From Streptomyces cavernicola (GTDB lineage: Bacteria; Actinomycetota; Actinomycetes; Streptomycetales; Streptomycetaceae), in the NCBI RefSeq assembly GCF_029968035.1, contig NZ_JASCIQ010000008.1, positions 124,001 through 188,000 on the forward strand: a stretch of DNA of 64,000 nt, given 5' to 3'. The translations under genes were made by a program, and so were the position numbers. The notes beneath the pieces were generated by a model that was not told where the DNA came from, searched no databases, and was given only the letters and a program-made list of their open reading frames with translations. Below are positions 8,095 through 15,981 of this stretch, in pieces (the stretch's first letter is position 1; every line of letters starts with the position of its first letter).

Positions 8095-8182
8095 GGGGCA
8101 ACTCCCTCTACTCCGCCGCCACCCCGGGTGGGTGACCGACAGGCCACGAAGAACTGAGGCCAGAGCTCAACCGCTAAGCAGA

Positions 8183-8212
8183 TTAGCTCCAAAGCTGAGG
8201 GGCAGCCGTCAA
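8183..8212 (-). promoter_or_regulatory. Possible promoter of the NlpC/P60 gene
   Basis: On the minus strand TTGACG (8207-8212) is followed, 18 bases on, by AGCTAA (8183-8188). It lies about 90 bases before the GTG start. The -10 element is weak, so this is tentative. I saw no c-di-AMP (ydaO) riboswitch architecture here. Confidence 0.3.
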
Positions 8213-8313
8213 GCCCACCCGAACCACCCCCGAGCCCAGTCCTTCCTGCGCCTGGTGGCCCATGACGACCCCGGCGGGCCACCATCAGGTCCGAAACCAG
8301 AGGTACGCGACGG

Positions 8314-9179
8314 ATGGGAGCGTGCGAGTTGACCACGGCGCACAGCACACGGGACGCAGGACCGGACACCCCGGGCTTCGGGCCCACCGAGATCGCCCGA
8401 GCGCGGGCGGACACTCCGGGATGTACGAAGGTGACGCACTTCAACAACGCGGGTGCCGCCCTCATGCCCCAGCCCGTCATCGACGCCACCGTGGACCACG
8501 TACACCTGGAGGCCGACACCGGCGGCTACGAGGCGGCAGCTCTCGCCGCCGACCGGATCGAGGCGGTGTACGACTCGGCGGCCAGGCTCCTGGGCTGTGC
8601 TCGCGACGAGATCGCCGTGCTCGACAACGCCACCCGCGCCTGGGACATGGCCTTCTACGCCGTCCCGTTCCGCCGCGGCGACCGAGTGCTGACGAGCATG
8701 GCGGAGTACGCCAGCAACTTCATCGCGTATCTGCAGATCGCCGAGCGGTACGGCGTCCAGGTCGACGTCGTCCCCAACGACGAGCATGGCCGACTCTCCG
8801 TGGACGCCCTGCGCGAGGCGGTCGACGAGCGGGTGCGGGTCATCTCGGTGACGCACGTGCCGACCAACGGCGGCCTGGTCAACCCGGCGGCGGAGATCGG
8901 CAAGGTCGCCCGGTCCTGCGGAGCGCTCTAACTCCTCGACGCCTGCCAGTCCGTGGGGCATCTCGAGGTCGACGTCGACGAGATCGGCTGCGACATGCTG
9001 TCGACGACGGGCCGCAAAAACCTGCGCGGCCCGCGCGGTACGGGGCTCCTCTACGTACGACGGGAGGTGCTCGATCGGCTCGCTCCCCCGGTCCTCGACC
9101 TGCACGGCGCCTCGTGCACTACTACAACACCGAGGACGAGATCGCCGCACTGGTCCAGGGTGTGCGGGACTGCCCGTGA
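8314..9179 (+). pseudogene. Class V aminotransferase, broken by a stop codon and a 3' deletion
   Basis: The first part is a normal PLP-dependent class V aminotransferase: HFNNAGAALMPQPV near residue 45, LLGCARDEIAVLDNATRAWD, then HVPTNGGLVNPAAEIG. A TAA at 8929-8931 interrupts [17 protein letters not shown]; the frame is otherwise unbroken, and TAC (Tyr) is the likely ancestor. The PLP-lysine region survives as [15 protein letters not shown]. After [11 protein letters not shown] (near 9110) the sequence jumps to another frame encoding the family C-terminus, [17 protein letters not shown]. About 80-100 residues are thus deleted. It may start at ATG 8314 or TTG 8329. The intact enzyme type is also present at 24594, but that is a different subgroup. 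Confidence 0.85.
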
Positions 9180-9252
9180 CATGTGAACGGGGTTGACCTC
9201 AGGGCGCGTTGAGGCCAAACCCGGTACGGCCGTCAGGAGTGCTCCGGGGCTC

Positions 9253-9470
9253 TGTCTCACCGGACTGTTCGTCCACGACACCGGCATGAACTTCGACCGC
9301 CGGCGCACCCACGCACGGCTGCGCGCCGCATTCCCGCTCCCCGCCTGGGACCAGCCCGCCTCCGGGGCGCACACGCCGTCGGATACGGGGCACCGAGCGC
9401 CTTCCTGGCCGCGTTCCGCCGCACCGTCGACACGCCCCCGGCCGCTGCCTCAACGGCCGACACCACCCGA
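9253..9470 (+). pseudogene. AraC-family regulator remnant (second helix-turn-helix only)
   Basis: One frame reads LCLTGLFVHDTGMNFDRRR then THARLRAAFPLPAWDQP. About 9370 the meaning moves to the next frame, AHAVGYGAPSAFLAAFRRT. Together these match the C-terminal DNA-binding half of AraC regulators (fold: recognition helix, RLRAAL linker, VGYxSPSAFxxAFRR). The effector domain and first helix-turn-helix are absent and a frameshift splits the rest. No other gene is apparent between 9180 and the CsoR box. Confidence 0.6.
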
Positions 9471-9574
9471 GCGACGTCTGCAACTCGCCGTAACAGAGCG
9501 CCAGTTGAGTGCACCCATGCGAAAGCCCGGCCCGGCAGCCCTCCCGCAAGATCCCGGCACACCCCGTGCTGGGC

Positions 9575-9595
9575 ATATACCCCCAGGGGGTATAT
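9575..9595. promoter_or_regulatory. CsoR-type copper-responsive operator
   Basis: TATACCCCC-A-GGGGGTATA is a perfect palindrome (extended by A and T at the ends), with the G/C tracts and A/T flanks typical of CsoR-family sites. It sits 61 bases before the start of the His-rich gene, overlapping the expected promoter. In known systems apo-CsoR represses and Cu(I) releases it. No csoR gene is in the window. Related CstR or RcnR-like repressors bind similar sites, so the metal is inferred. Confidence 0.75.
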
Positions 9596-9655
9596 AGTTC
9601 GAGCAACGCCGCGAGCGGACAACGCCAGCGGCGCATCGCACCCACGGGAGATGTC

Positions 9656-10510
9656 ATGAAGAACCACTCCGGCCACGACCACACCCACCACGCCGGTCAC
9701 GGCAACCAAACCGGTCATGGCGGGGCCCGCCCCGGCGGTCTTTCGGTCTCCGAGAACGGGTACACGCTGGAACTCGACTCGACGGTCCTCACCGCCGGCG
9801 TGCAGCCGGTCAGCTTCCGGGTGATCGGTCCCGACGGGCAGGCCGTGACCGAGTTCGTGCCCGAGCACGAGAAGGAGCTGCACTTCATCGCCGTACGGCG
9901 CGACACCGCCGGGTTCCAGCACGTGCACCCGGTACGGGACGAGAAGGGCACCTGGAGCGTCGAACTGGCCCTGGAACCCGGGGACTGGAGGTTGTTCACC
10001 GACGTCCACCCGGCCGCCCACGACGGGAGCATGACGCTGGGCATCGACGTAGCGGTGTCCGGACCGTACGACCCGCAGCCGCTCCCCGAGGCCACCGGGA
10101 CCGCACGGATCGGCGAGTACACCGTCACGCTCGACGGCGGACTCGTCCCCGGCGAGGCGAGCGCGCTGACGCTCACCGTCCGCCGCAACGGCCGCCCCGT
10201 CACCGACCTGCAGCCCTACCTGGCCGCGTACGGACACCTGGTCGCGCTGCGCGTCGGCGACCTCGGGTACCTCCACGTCCACCCGGAGGGCGCACCGGGC
10301 GACGGAACCACCGAGCCGGGTCCCGAGATCTCCTTCCTGGCGGTCGCCCCATCCGCCGGTACCTACCGCCTGTTCCTGGACTTCCAGCACAACGACACAG
10401 TCAGGACAGCCGAGTTCACCGTGCGGACCACGGACGTGGCCACTCCCCCGGCCGCCCACGGACACAGCGGCCACCACCACGGCCACCACGCGCAGCACGC
10501 ACACCACTGA
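9656..10510 (+). CDS. His-rich, probably copper-inducible protein with two tandem beta domains
   Basis: A 284-residue protein with His-rich ends: KNHSGHDHTHHAGHGNQ at the N-terminus and HGHSGHHHGHHAQHAHH at the C-terminus. Between them are two related beta-rich halves, each with a His-containing motif (FQHVHPVRDEKGTW near 85 and LGYLHVHPEGAPG near 205) and a closing strand (GDWRLFTDVHP; GTYRLFLDFQH). No signal peptide or membrane segment is seen, although related proteins are often exported lipoproteins. The ATG at 9656 follows GGGAG. The CsoR-type operator just upstream suggests induction by copper. A role in metal binding or buffering is inferred from composition and regulation; I do not know a biochemical assignment. 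Confidence 0.8.
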   Translation: MKNHSGHDHTHHAGHGNQTGHGGARPGGLSVSENGYTLELDSTVLTAGVQPVSFRVIGPDGQAVTEFVPEHEKELHFIAVRRDTAGFQHVHPVRDEKGTWSVELALEPGDWRLFTDVHPAAHDGSMTLGIDVAVSGPYDPQPLPEATGTARIGEYTVTLDGGLVPGEASALTLTVRRNGRPVTDLQPYLAAYGHLVALRVGDLGYLHVHPEGAPGDGTTEPGPEISFLAVAPSAGTYRLFLDFQHNDTVRTAEFTVRTTDVATPPAAHGHSGHHHGHHAQHAHH

Positions 10511-10536
10511 TCGGCCGACCCACCGGAAGGAACGTC

Positions 10537-11067
10537 ATGCCCCGCCTGACCCGACTCACCCCCGACACCGCGGTCGGCTCCTCCCGCGACCTCCTCGGCG
10601 ACCTCGTCGCCCGCCACGGCGAGATCGGCGACATGGTCTCCACGATGGCGCACTCACCGGCCGTGCTCGGCGGCTACCTCCAGCTCAGCCGGGCCATGGG
10701 CCGGGCCAAGCTCGACCGCAGGATCAGCGAACGGATCTCGATCGCCGTACAGGCCCAGCAGGGCTGCGGGCTCTGCCTCGACGCCCACGTAACTGCCGCC
10801 CGCGCCCTGGGAGTCGACGAGGAGGAGATCGAGCGGGCCCACGCCGGCACGTCCACCGAGCCCGCGATCGCCGCGATCATCGCCCTCGCCCTCCAGGTCT
10901 ACCGCGACCCGACGTCGATCACCGACGAACAGATCGACGCGCTGCGGGAGCACGGCTACAGCGACCGCGCGATCGCCGACGTCGTCGGGATCGTCGCGCT
11001 CAACATCCTCACCGGCGCCTTCAATCTGCTCGCCGGCCTCACACCGGAGACCGTCACCGGTGCGTAG
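10537..11067 (+). CDS. AhpD-like / carboxymuconolactone decarboxylase-family protein
   Basis: A 176-residue all-helical protein of the AhpD/CMD fold. The active-site motif QGCGLCLDAH has Cys77, Cys80 and His84 in the C-x-x-C-x-x-x-H arrangement of AhpD peroxidase-type members, so it may reduce peroxides or disulfides with a thiol donor. It begins 26 bases after the His-rich gene on the same strand and is preceded by GGAAGG, so it is likely in the copper-induced transcript. A role against metal-driven oxidative stress fits but is inference. Confidence 0.85.
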   Translation: MPRLTRLTPDTAVGSSRDLLGDLVARHGEIGDMVSTMAHSPAVLGGYLQLSRAMGRAKLDRRISERISIAVQAQQGCGLCLDAHVTAARALGVDEEEIERAHAGTSTEPAIAAIIALALQVYRDPTSITDEQIDALREHGYSDRAIADVVGIVALNILTGAFNLLAGLTPETVTGA

Positions 11068-11144
11068 GGCCCACCCCGCCTGTACGTGCGGGCCGCGGCC
11101 GCCACCCCGGGGCCGCGCCCCGCCCCACACACAAGGACACCGCC

Positions 11145-12419
11145 ATGCGTCTGTTCGCCATCCGCGACTACCGCCGCCTGTTCGGCGCCCAGGTCATCGC
11201 CCTCTTCGGCACCGGCCTGACCACGGTCGCCCTCGGCCTGCTCGCCTACGAACTCGCCGGCCCGCACGCCGGGTTGGTGCTCGGCACCGCCCTCACCATC
11301 AAGATGGTCATGTACGTGGTCATAGCCCCGCTGGCCGCCGCGTACGTCGACCGGCTCCCCCGAAGAACCCTGCTGGTCCTCCTCGACGTGGTCCGCGGTT
11401 CGGTGGTCCTCGCACTGCCGCTGGTCACCGAGGTCTGGCACATCTACGTCCTGATCGGCGTCCTCCAGGCCGCCTCCGCCGCGTTCACCCCGACGTTCCA
11501 GGCCGTCATCCCCGACATCGTCACCGACGAGTCCGACTACACCCGCGCCCTGTCCGCATCCCAGGTCGCCGCCACCATGGAGAGCCTGCTCAGCCCCGTA
11601 CTCGCCGCCGTCGCCCTGACGTTCATGAGCTTCGACCGGCTGTTCCTGGGCACCTCCGCCGGATTCCTCCTCTCCGGCCTGCTCATCCTGGGGACGCGGA
11701 TCCCCGACGCCCGCCCCAGCGCCCACACCAAGGCATGGGACAAGGCGGCCGCAGGCATCAGGACCTTCCTCAGGACACCGCGGCTGCGCGGCGTCATGGC
11801 GCTCAACCTCGTGGTCGCGTCGGCCGGTTCGATCGTCGTCGTCAACACCGTCAACCACGTACGCGACGAGCTCGGCGGCTCGCAGTCGGGCGTCGCGTGG
11901 ATGCTCGCCGCCTCCGGCACCGGAACCCTCCTGGCCGCCCTCGTACTGCCCCGGGTCCTCGACCGGATCGCCGCCCGCACCGTCATGCTGACCGGCGCCG
12001 CAGTCCTCGTCGGCGGCACGACCGCCGCGCTGACGCTCACCGCCGCCGGCCTCGCTTCCTGGGCCGGTACGGCGGCCATCTGGACCGTGATCGGCATCGG
12101 CATGGCGCTGATCATCACGCCGACCGGGAAGGTCCTGCGCGCCTCGGTCACGCGGAACGCGATCCCCGAAGCCTTCGCCGCCCAGTTCTCGCTCTCGCAC
12201 CTGGCCTGGCTGATCACGTACCCGATCGCGGGATGGCTCGGCACGAGCGCCGGCTTCACCACCGCCTGGTCGGTGCTCGCGGTCCTCGCCGCGGCAGGGG
12301 CGTTCGGTGCCCTCGTCCTCTGGCCGCGCCACGACGGACGAGGCACCGCAACCAGGCCTGTGAAGCCCGCCGTTCACGCCCCGAACGGGGACCGGTCCAG
12401 CCTGTCCAAGGCCGCCTGA
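11145..12419 (+). CDS. MFS transporter (drug-exporter-like, 12 TM)
   Basis: A 424-residue major facilitator with the usual pattern of about 12 hydrophobic segments. It starts MRLFAIRDYRRLFGAQVIAL, typical of the MFS_3/enterobactin-exporter-like group, and carries a cytoplasmic loop AYVDRLPRRTLLVLLD after helix 2 in place of the GxxxDRxGRR motif. It is 78 bases after the AhpD-like gene and may be part of the same unit. The terminator at 12444 follows. Substrate unknown; the TetR gene converging from the other side could regulate it but its evident operator lies elsewhere. Confidence 0.85.
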   Translation: MRLFAIRDYRRLFGAQVIALFGTGLTTVALGLLAYELAGPHAGLVLGTALTIKMVMYVVIAPLAAAYVDRLPRRTLLVLLDVVRGSVVLALPLVTEVWHIYVLIGVLQAASAAFTPTFQAVIPDIVTDESDYTRALSASQVAATMESLLSPVLAAVALTFMSFDRLFLGTSAGFLLSGLLILGTRIPDARPSAHTKAWDKAAAGIRTFLRTPRLRGVMALNLVVASAGSIVVVNTVNHVRDELGGSQSGVAWMLAASGTGTLLAALVLPRVLDRIAARTVMLTGAAVLVGGTTAALTLTAAGLASWAGTAAIWTVIGIGMALIITPTGKVLRASVTRNAIPEAFAAQFSLSHLAWLITYPIAGWLGTSAGFTTAWSVLAVLAAAGAFGALVLWPRHDGRGTATRPVKPAVHAPNGDRSSLSKAA

Positions 12420-12443
12420 ACCACCGCCTACCGCACGAGACTT

Positions 12444-12475
12444 GGCCGCCGCCCCGCTCCCCGCGGGCGGCGGCC
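12444..12475. terminator. Bidirectional terminator between MFS and TetR genes
   Basis: GGCCGCCGCCC and GGGCGGCGGCC are exact complements with a ten-base loop, placed between convergent genes. Confidence 0.65.
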
Positions 12476-12545
12476 ACTGTCACGAGCAGAGACGAAGCAC
12501 CGACAGCGACGCTCCGTACGAGAAAGGGCAGGGAAGCGGTCGCAG

Positions 12546-13121
12546 TCAGCGCACCGGGCGCAGTCCGGCCAGCGTCACGTCGACCAGACGCTGCACCGCC
12601 GCCTTGGACTTGAGCCCGCCGGCTGCCGCAAGGGCGTGCAGGCAGTAGTTCGCGAGTTCGCCCGCGGGGACGTCGTCCCGGATGTCGCCGGATCGCGCGC
12701 CCTCGGACAGCAGGTCCCGGACGAAGCCCGTCAGGTGCTGCTGCGCCCGCGCGACATGCTCACCCTGGTGCAGCAAGGCGCCGAGTTCCGCGCCGTGCCC
12801 GTGGCGTTGCCGCTGGATGTGCGCGTAGGCCGTGAGCACCGCTTCGAGCCGTTCCTCCGCGCTGCCCGCCCCGTCCCGGAGTTCGCCGAGCTGCTGCAGA
12901 TGGGCGTGGATCTGGTTCTCGTGCCAGGCGGCCAGGATCGACTCGACGTCGGAGAAGTACTTGTACAGCGTCGCGCGGCCGATGCCCGACTCCTCGGCGA
13001 TCTTCGACATCGTCACGCCCCGCAGGCCGTGCTCCGCGACCAGCGTCGCCGTGGTGTCCAGGACCGTGTCGCGCACCGCACGGCGATGCGCCTCGATCGT
13101 CTCGTTCCACAGCTTCGGCAC
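12546..13121 (-). CDS. TetR-family transcriptional repressor
   Basis: A 191-residue regulator. The N-terminal helix-turn-helix is clear: AEHGLRGVTMSKIAEESGIG then RATLYKYFSDVESILAAW (residues about 28-65). The C-terminal ligand-binding part is helical with two His-containing stretches (QRQRHGHGAELGALLHQGEH). The GTG start at 13121 has only a modest ribosome site. It diverges from the small membrane protein gene at 13252. A perfect AGACA-GAG-TGTCT palindrome lies inside that gene's promoter, so self-regulation and control of the divergent pair are likely. Confidence 0.9.
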   Translation of the reverse strand: MPKLWNETIEAHRRAVRDTVLDTTATLVAEHGLRGVTMSKIAEESGIGRATLYKYFSDVESILAAWHENQIHAHLQQLGELRDGAGSAEERLEAVLTAYAHIQRQRHGHGAELGALLHQGEHVARAQQHLTGFVRDLLSEGARSGDIRDDVPAGELANYCLHALAAAGGLKSKAAVQRLVDVTLAGLRPVR

Positions 13122-13161
13122 ACGCCCACTCTACGCGGCGACCTCCTCGATACAGTATGAC

Positions 13162-13190
13162 TTGACGTAGACAGAGTGTCTCGATAAATC
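13162..13190 (+). promoter_or_regulatory. Promoter with embedded TetR-type operator
   Basis: TTGACG (13162-13167) and TAAATC (13185-13190) are 17 bases apart, a standard vegetative spacing. The spacer contains AGACA-GAG-TGTCT (13169-13181), a perfect inverted repeat. A repressor bound there would block RNA polymerase. The divergent TetR gene is the obvious candidate. Confidence 0.6.
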
Positions 13191-13251
13191 TGGCAGTGCC
13201 AGCCGCCGGCGGCTACCGGCCTCACAGCGGCGTACGACGAAGGAGTTCGCC

Positions 13252-13416
13252 ATGCCTGATTCGCCCGCACCTCAGGGCAGTCGCGAGCCGGCCCCCGGCG
13301 CCCCGCGCTGGGTGAAGGTGTCCGGGGCCGTCGCGGTCGCGCTGATCCTCGTGTTCCTCGTCCTGCACCTCACCGGCACCGGCTTCGGCAGCGGCATGCA
13401 TTCCGGCGGTCACTGA
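13252..13416 (+). CDS. Small single-pass membrane protein (54 aa)
   Basis: A short protein: a Pro/Ala-rich N-terminus, one membrane helix (residues about 21-40, VKVSGAVAVALILVFLVLHL) and a Gly/His tail, GFGSGMHSGGH. The ATG follows AGGAG by six bases. Its stop codon overlaps the next start (TGATG), so the two are translationally coupled. Small proteins of this form commonly accompany DUF2269-like membrane proteins in actinobacteria (recalled, not searched). The Met/His tail could bind metal. Expression is probably set by the TetR-type operator upstream. Confidence 0.8.
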   Translation: MPDSPAPQGSREPAPGAPRWVKVSGAVAVALILVFLVLHLTGTGFGSGMHSGGH

Positions 13417-13955
13417 TGGCCATGGTGCCGCGCCTGCGCAAGGCCGCTCTCACCGCACACGTCATGTGCTCGGTCGGCTGGCTGGGCTCGGTCGCCGTCT
13501 TCCTGGCCCTCGCGATCACCGGACTGACCAGCAGGGACGGCGAGTTGGCGGGTGCCGTGTACATCGCGATGGAGGTGACCACGTGGTCGGTCATCGTCCC
13601 GCTGAGCTTCGCGACGCTGCTGACCGGAGTCGTCCAGTCACTGGGCACACCCTGGGGGCTGCTGCGGCACTACTGGGTCGTGGTGAAGCTGGCGCTGACC
13701 GTGGCAGCCACGGTTCTCCTGCTCGTGCACACCCAACCGATCTCCTACGCGGCGGACTTGGCGGCAGGCACCGGGGTGACCGGTGCCGAGCTGCACGGTC
13801 TGAAGGTGCAGCTGGTCGCGGACGCGGCCGCCGCACTCCTGGTGCTGCTCACGACCACAGCCCTGTCCGTGTTCAAGCCCCAGGGCAGGACCCGGTACGG
13901 ATGGCGCAAGCAGCGGGAACAGGACCGGTCCCCCGCAGCGACGAGCGCAGCGTGA
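13416..13955 (+). CDS. Four-helix integral membrane protein (DUF2269-like)
   Basis: A 179-residue protein with about four hydrophobic segments (near 9-32, 47-70, 84-103 and 130-150). A His at the start of the first helix (LTAHVMCSVGWLGSVAVF), Trp near helix ends and HYWVVVKLALT in the third resemble DUF2269-type proteins, some of which are thought to bind haem through conserved His. The start overlaps the stop of the 54-residue gene. Function unknown; with its partner it forms a TetR-controlled two-gene unit. Confidence 0.8.
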   Translation: MAMVPRLRKAALTAHVMCSVGWLGSVAVFLALAITGLTSRDGELAGAVYIAMEVTTWSVIVPLSFATLLTGVVQSLGTPWGLLRHYWVVVKLALTVAATVLLLVHTQPISYAADLAAGTGVTGAELHGLKVQLVADAAAALLVLLTTTALSVFKPQGRTRYGWRKQREQDRSPAATSAA

Positions 13956-13984
13956 GGGGGGCGCGCCTCAGCGGCGCGCAACTC

Positions 13985-14901
13985 TCAGACCGCGTGCCCG
14001 CACGTGAACAGCAGCGGGAGCAGCGGAGCTGACACCGAGGCGGCGACGACCGTCATCCAGGTCGCGCGTCGAGGCCGCGCCTGCGGGGTGAGGACGCGGC
14101 GCAGCCGGATGACCGCGCCGGGCCCGCCCGCCCCCAAGGCCGCCTGCGGCGTGTGCCCCGAGGCGACCTCGCACATCGCTGTCGCCAGCTCCTCGCGCGC
14201 GTGGAAGCGCAGTGCGTGGTCGTCGGCGGCCGTCTCCAGGAGCAGTGCGGTCTGCTCCCTGGCGTGCCGGGCGAGCGGCAGCCCGGGGAAGGCCCGGCCG
14301 AACGCCTCCGTCACAAGGAGGAACAGATGGTGCCGACCCTCGATGTGCGCCCGCTCGTGCGCGAGGACAGCGCGCAGCTGCGGGCCGGAGAGCACATCCA
14401 GTGCGCCCTGGGTGACGACCACACGGCAGGCACGCCCCGGTAGGCAGTAGACCGCCGGGGCGTCGTGCTCCACGATCGTCACGTCGTACTCCATGGCCGG
14501 GCTGCCGACCAAGGCCAGCATGTCGAGCTGGCGCTGCCGCGCCCGGCGCGCCTTCCACCCCGTACGGAGCAGCCACCCCAGAGGCAGCAGCACGATGGCG
14601 GCCGGCCCGAGAAGCGCGGCGATGTCGCTGAACGCGGGGGCCATCTCACCCACGCCGGCCCCGGCCACCACACCGCACGCACCGAGCAGCCCGAGGAGGC
14701 CGCTGTGCACATGCTGCCGCTCGGCCAGGACCACGTGGTTCAGGGCCAGGGAGGCGGCAACGACGAACGTCACGATGAGGCCCAGCCAGGCGAGCACCGC
14801 GACGGTCGGGGCCTGGTGCGGCAGCGCGCCCGCGCCAGGAGGTACGGGACCACGGCACCCACCAGAAACGCGTAACCGGTCAAGGTCAGGGCCGTCATCA
14901 T
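13985..14901 (-). pseudogene. M56 (BlaR1/MecR1-like) membrane metallopeptidase with a one-base frameshift
   Basis: The true start is the ATG at 14901, overlapping the stop of the BlaI gene (ATGA). It encodes MMTALTLTGYAFLVGAVVPY, a first membrane helix. Near 14820 one base is missing (CGCTG-CCGCAC, where CGC TGG CCG CAC would keep frame). The rest then continues as PHQAPTVAVLAWLGLIVTF and on to the metallopeptidase motif AHERAHIEGRH. A C-terminal helix follows, without any penicillin-binding sensor domain, as in the short actinobacterial M56 group. Expected length is about 305 residues. This may be a genuine mutation or a sequencing error in a GC run; resequencing decides. Confidence 0.8.
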
Positions 14902-15266
14902 GAGTCGTGCCGCCGTTTCGCCGCCCGCAGCGCGGCCCTGAGGGCATCCGCCTCCTCAGGAGACATCTGCTCCACGAAGCTCAGGAGGGCACCGGCCGGG
15001 TCCGGGTTGCTGCCGAGGGCCTCCTGCATGAGTCCGGCCGTGTACTGCTGCCGAGTGCAGGTGGGTTCGTACACCCAGGCCCTGCCTTCCTTCTCGCGCC
15101 GCAGCATGCCCTTGCGGTGGAGGATCTCGGCCACGGTCTTGACCGTGCTGTAGGCGACGGGGCGGTTCTTGTTGATGTCGGTCAGCACGTCGCGCGCGGT
15201 CGCCGGCCGGCCCCAGGCCCACAGGCGGTTCATGATCTCCGCCTCCAGCTCACCCAGTTGACGCAA
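14898..15266 (-). CDS. BlaI/MecI-family winged-helix repressor
   Basis: A 122-residue regulator. The winged helix reads LGELEAEIMNRLWAWGRPAT, ARDVLTDINKNRPVAYSTVK then TVAEILHRKGMLRREKEGRA, followed by the family dimerization helices. I chose the TTG at 15264-15266, preceded by AAGGAA; upstream sequence has no family similarity. It is paired with the M56 peptidase gene, which in known systems cleaves BlaI to derepress target genes. A 7-6-7 inverted repeat upstream is the likely operator. With the peptidase broken the repressor may now be uninducible (inference). Confidence 0.9.
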   Translation of the reverse strand: MRQLGELEAEIMNRLWAWGRPATARDVLTDINKNRPVAYSTVKTVAEILHRKGMLRREKEGRAWVYEPTCTRQQYTAGLMQEALGSNPDPAGALLSFVEQMSPEEADALRAALRAAKRRHDS

Positions 15267-15318
15267 CGCCGTTCCTTTCGCTCCCCGAGCCCGACCGCAG
15301 GCGCCCTCCCGCACCAGC

Positions 15319-15338
15319 GGCCACTCATCGTAGTGGCC
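15319..15338. promoter_or_regulatory. BlaI-type operator candidate
   Basis: GGCCACT-N6-AGTGGCC is a perfect inverted repeat between the divergent BlaI and DUF6153-like genes. BlaI/MecI sites are typically dyads of this scale with central CTAC/GTAG-like triplets, and TCGTAGTGG is present here. It could control both directions. Confidence 0.5.
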
Positions 15339-15432
15339 GGATCCACGCGCTCCGGGCCTCATACCGGACGGATGCCCGGCCCTGCCGCGCACGTGCAGTC
15401 GCGTCGGTAATCTCGGCAGCGGAGGTCCGGAG

Positions 15433-15885
15433 ATGAACGTGAGCAAGCTCGTACGAGCAGGCGGTGCCCTGGCGCACCTGCTGCTGGTCGTCACGCTCGC
15501 GTTCGGTGTGTTCGTGATGCACACGGCCGGACACCCTGACGAGTCCTCCGGGGCCGCGATGAGCGTCGGTGCCCACGCCTCGCACGGGGCAACCGCCCCC
15601 GACATGGCCATGCCCGATGACGTCATGACGGCGGCCGTCGCGCATGAGGCCGCCAACGCCCAGCACGCCTCGGCGGATGCGCCCCTCTCCGGTATGGCGA
15701 TGGACATGACGTCGCTGTGCGTCGCGGTGCTCGGCGTCTGGGCGTTCGCGGCGCTGCTGTACGCGGCGTTCACCCGGCGTCCGGCCTGGCCGGCCGACCT
15801 CCTGGCGCGCACCGTCGTCGCACTTCGGCCCAACGCTCCGCCGCCGAGACCCGATCTCACCCAGCTGTCAGTTCTGCGGATCTAG
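15433..15885 (+). CDS. DUF6153-like small membrane protein
   Basis: A 150-residue protein. It has an N-terminal membrane segment (about 12-30), a Met/His-rich extracytoplasmic stretch (GAHASHGATAPDMAMPDD, PLSGMAMDM), a second hydrophobic segment (about 95-113) and the closing RPDLTQLSVLRI, typical of this family in Streptomyces. The ATG follows GGAGG. It begins about 95 bases after the BlaI-type dyad and directly precedes the DUF305 lipoprotein. Three similar proteins occur at 17865, 18508 and 23096. The Met/His content suggests copper handling; no activity is established to my knowledge. Confidence 0.75.
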   Translation: MNVSKLVRAGGALAHLLLVVTLAFGVFVMHTAGHPDESSGAAMSVGAHASHGATAPDMAMPDDVMTAAVAHEAANAQHASADAPLSGMAMDMTSLCVAVLGVWAFAALLYAAFTRRPAWPADLLARTVVALRPNAPPPRPDLTQLSVLRI

Positions 15886-15981
15886 GCCGAACCGTCCGCG
15901 CGGGCACGCTTCGCGCTGCCCCCGCGCATACGGACGTACGCCGAAACAGACCCCCAGTACCGACACCAGAGGTGTATCGAC

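Noticed and set aside
8095..8313. c-di-AMP (ydaO) riboswitch before the NlpC/P60 gene
   Set aside because: Such switches often precede cell-wall hydrolase genes in Streptomyces, but the leader is short and lacks the conserved segments.
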